5,973 bases of DNA. It comes from Bacteroidales bacterium UBA1035. Lineage in GTDB: Bacteria > Bacteroidota > Bacteroidia > Bacteroidales > Dysgonomonadaceae. The stretch is from the NCBI GenBank assembly GCA_002316835.1, contig DCEG01000055.1, positions 1-5,973 of the forward strand, given 5' to 3'. Below, in pieces: positions 5,953 to 5,973 of this stretch (its first letter is position 1; each line of letters opens with the position of its first letter). The translations under genes were made by a program, and so were the position numbers. The notes beneath the pieces are model-generated. The model was not told where the DNA came from and did not search any database. It was given only the letters and a program-made list of their open reading frames with translations.

Positions 5953-5973
5953 ACCCATCACCCATCACCCATC
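5953..5973. repeat. Right heptanucleotide repeat array, cut by the window edge
   Basis: Three exact tandem copies of ACCCATC (5953-5959, 5960-5966, 5967-5973) start 24 bases after the four-helix-bundle stop and run to the last base, so the array may be longer. Its reverse complement is GATGGGT repeated, matching the left array. Transcribed together, the two arrays could pair into a stem of at least 21 positions around the whole gene. Confidence 0.8.

Noticed and set aside
5515..5973. A CRISPR array or insertion sequence suggested by the repeats at the right edge
   Set aside because: The repeats are contiguous 7-base units without spacers, and the enclosed protein is a four-helix-bundle family member, not a transposase or Cas protein.

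Overview
The window looks like chromosomal DNA from a member of the Bacteroidota. The evidence is promoters matching the phylum-specific -7 box TAnnTTTG, AT-rich translation starts without Shine-Dalgarno motifs, a DsbD signal peptide ending in VFSQ, and a four-helix-bundle (23S rRNA intervening-sequence-type) gene of the kind scattered through these genomes. I cannot name the genus.

Layout: (1) 1-170 is a gene-free left edge with a GC-rich palindromic element at 33-67. (2) 155-3381 is a compact arsenic-resistance operon, all on the + strand: arsR, arsM, thioredoxin-type arsC, a small DUF3147-like membrane protein, and acr3, closed by an AT-rich hairpin. (3) 3454-5513 is a separately promoted full-length dsbD with exactly six cysteines, forming the three expected redox pairs. 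(4) 5515-5973 is a small four-helix-bundle gene between heptanucleotide repeat arrays in inverted orientation; the right array runs off the window edge.

How the genes work together: ArsC would reduce arsenate to arsenite using cytoplasmic thioredoxin. Arsenite is then exported by Acr3 or methylated by ArsM, while ArsR senses trivalent arsenic. Control is unusually readable. A perfect inverted repeat, ATTGTTCG-N8-CGAACAAT, lies in front of arsR, and its 8-base spacer is exactly the -7 promoter box. A second copy with the same half-site and the same 8-base spacing lies in the arsR-arsM gap. The DUF3147-like gene sits 4 and 3 bases from its neighbours and is the least understood part of the operon. 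DsbD also draws electrons from thioredoxin, but it lacks the ArsR site and has its own promoter, so any functional link to the operon is inference.

The most unusual structural item is the unit at the right edge: a four-helix-bundle gene that starts immediately after the dsbD stop codon and is bracketed by repeats that could pair into a long stem, resembling an rRNA intervening sequence located outside an rRNA gene.
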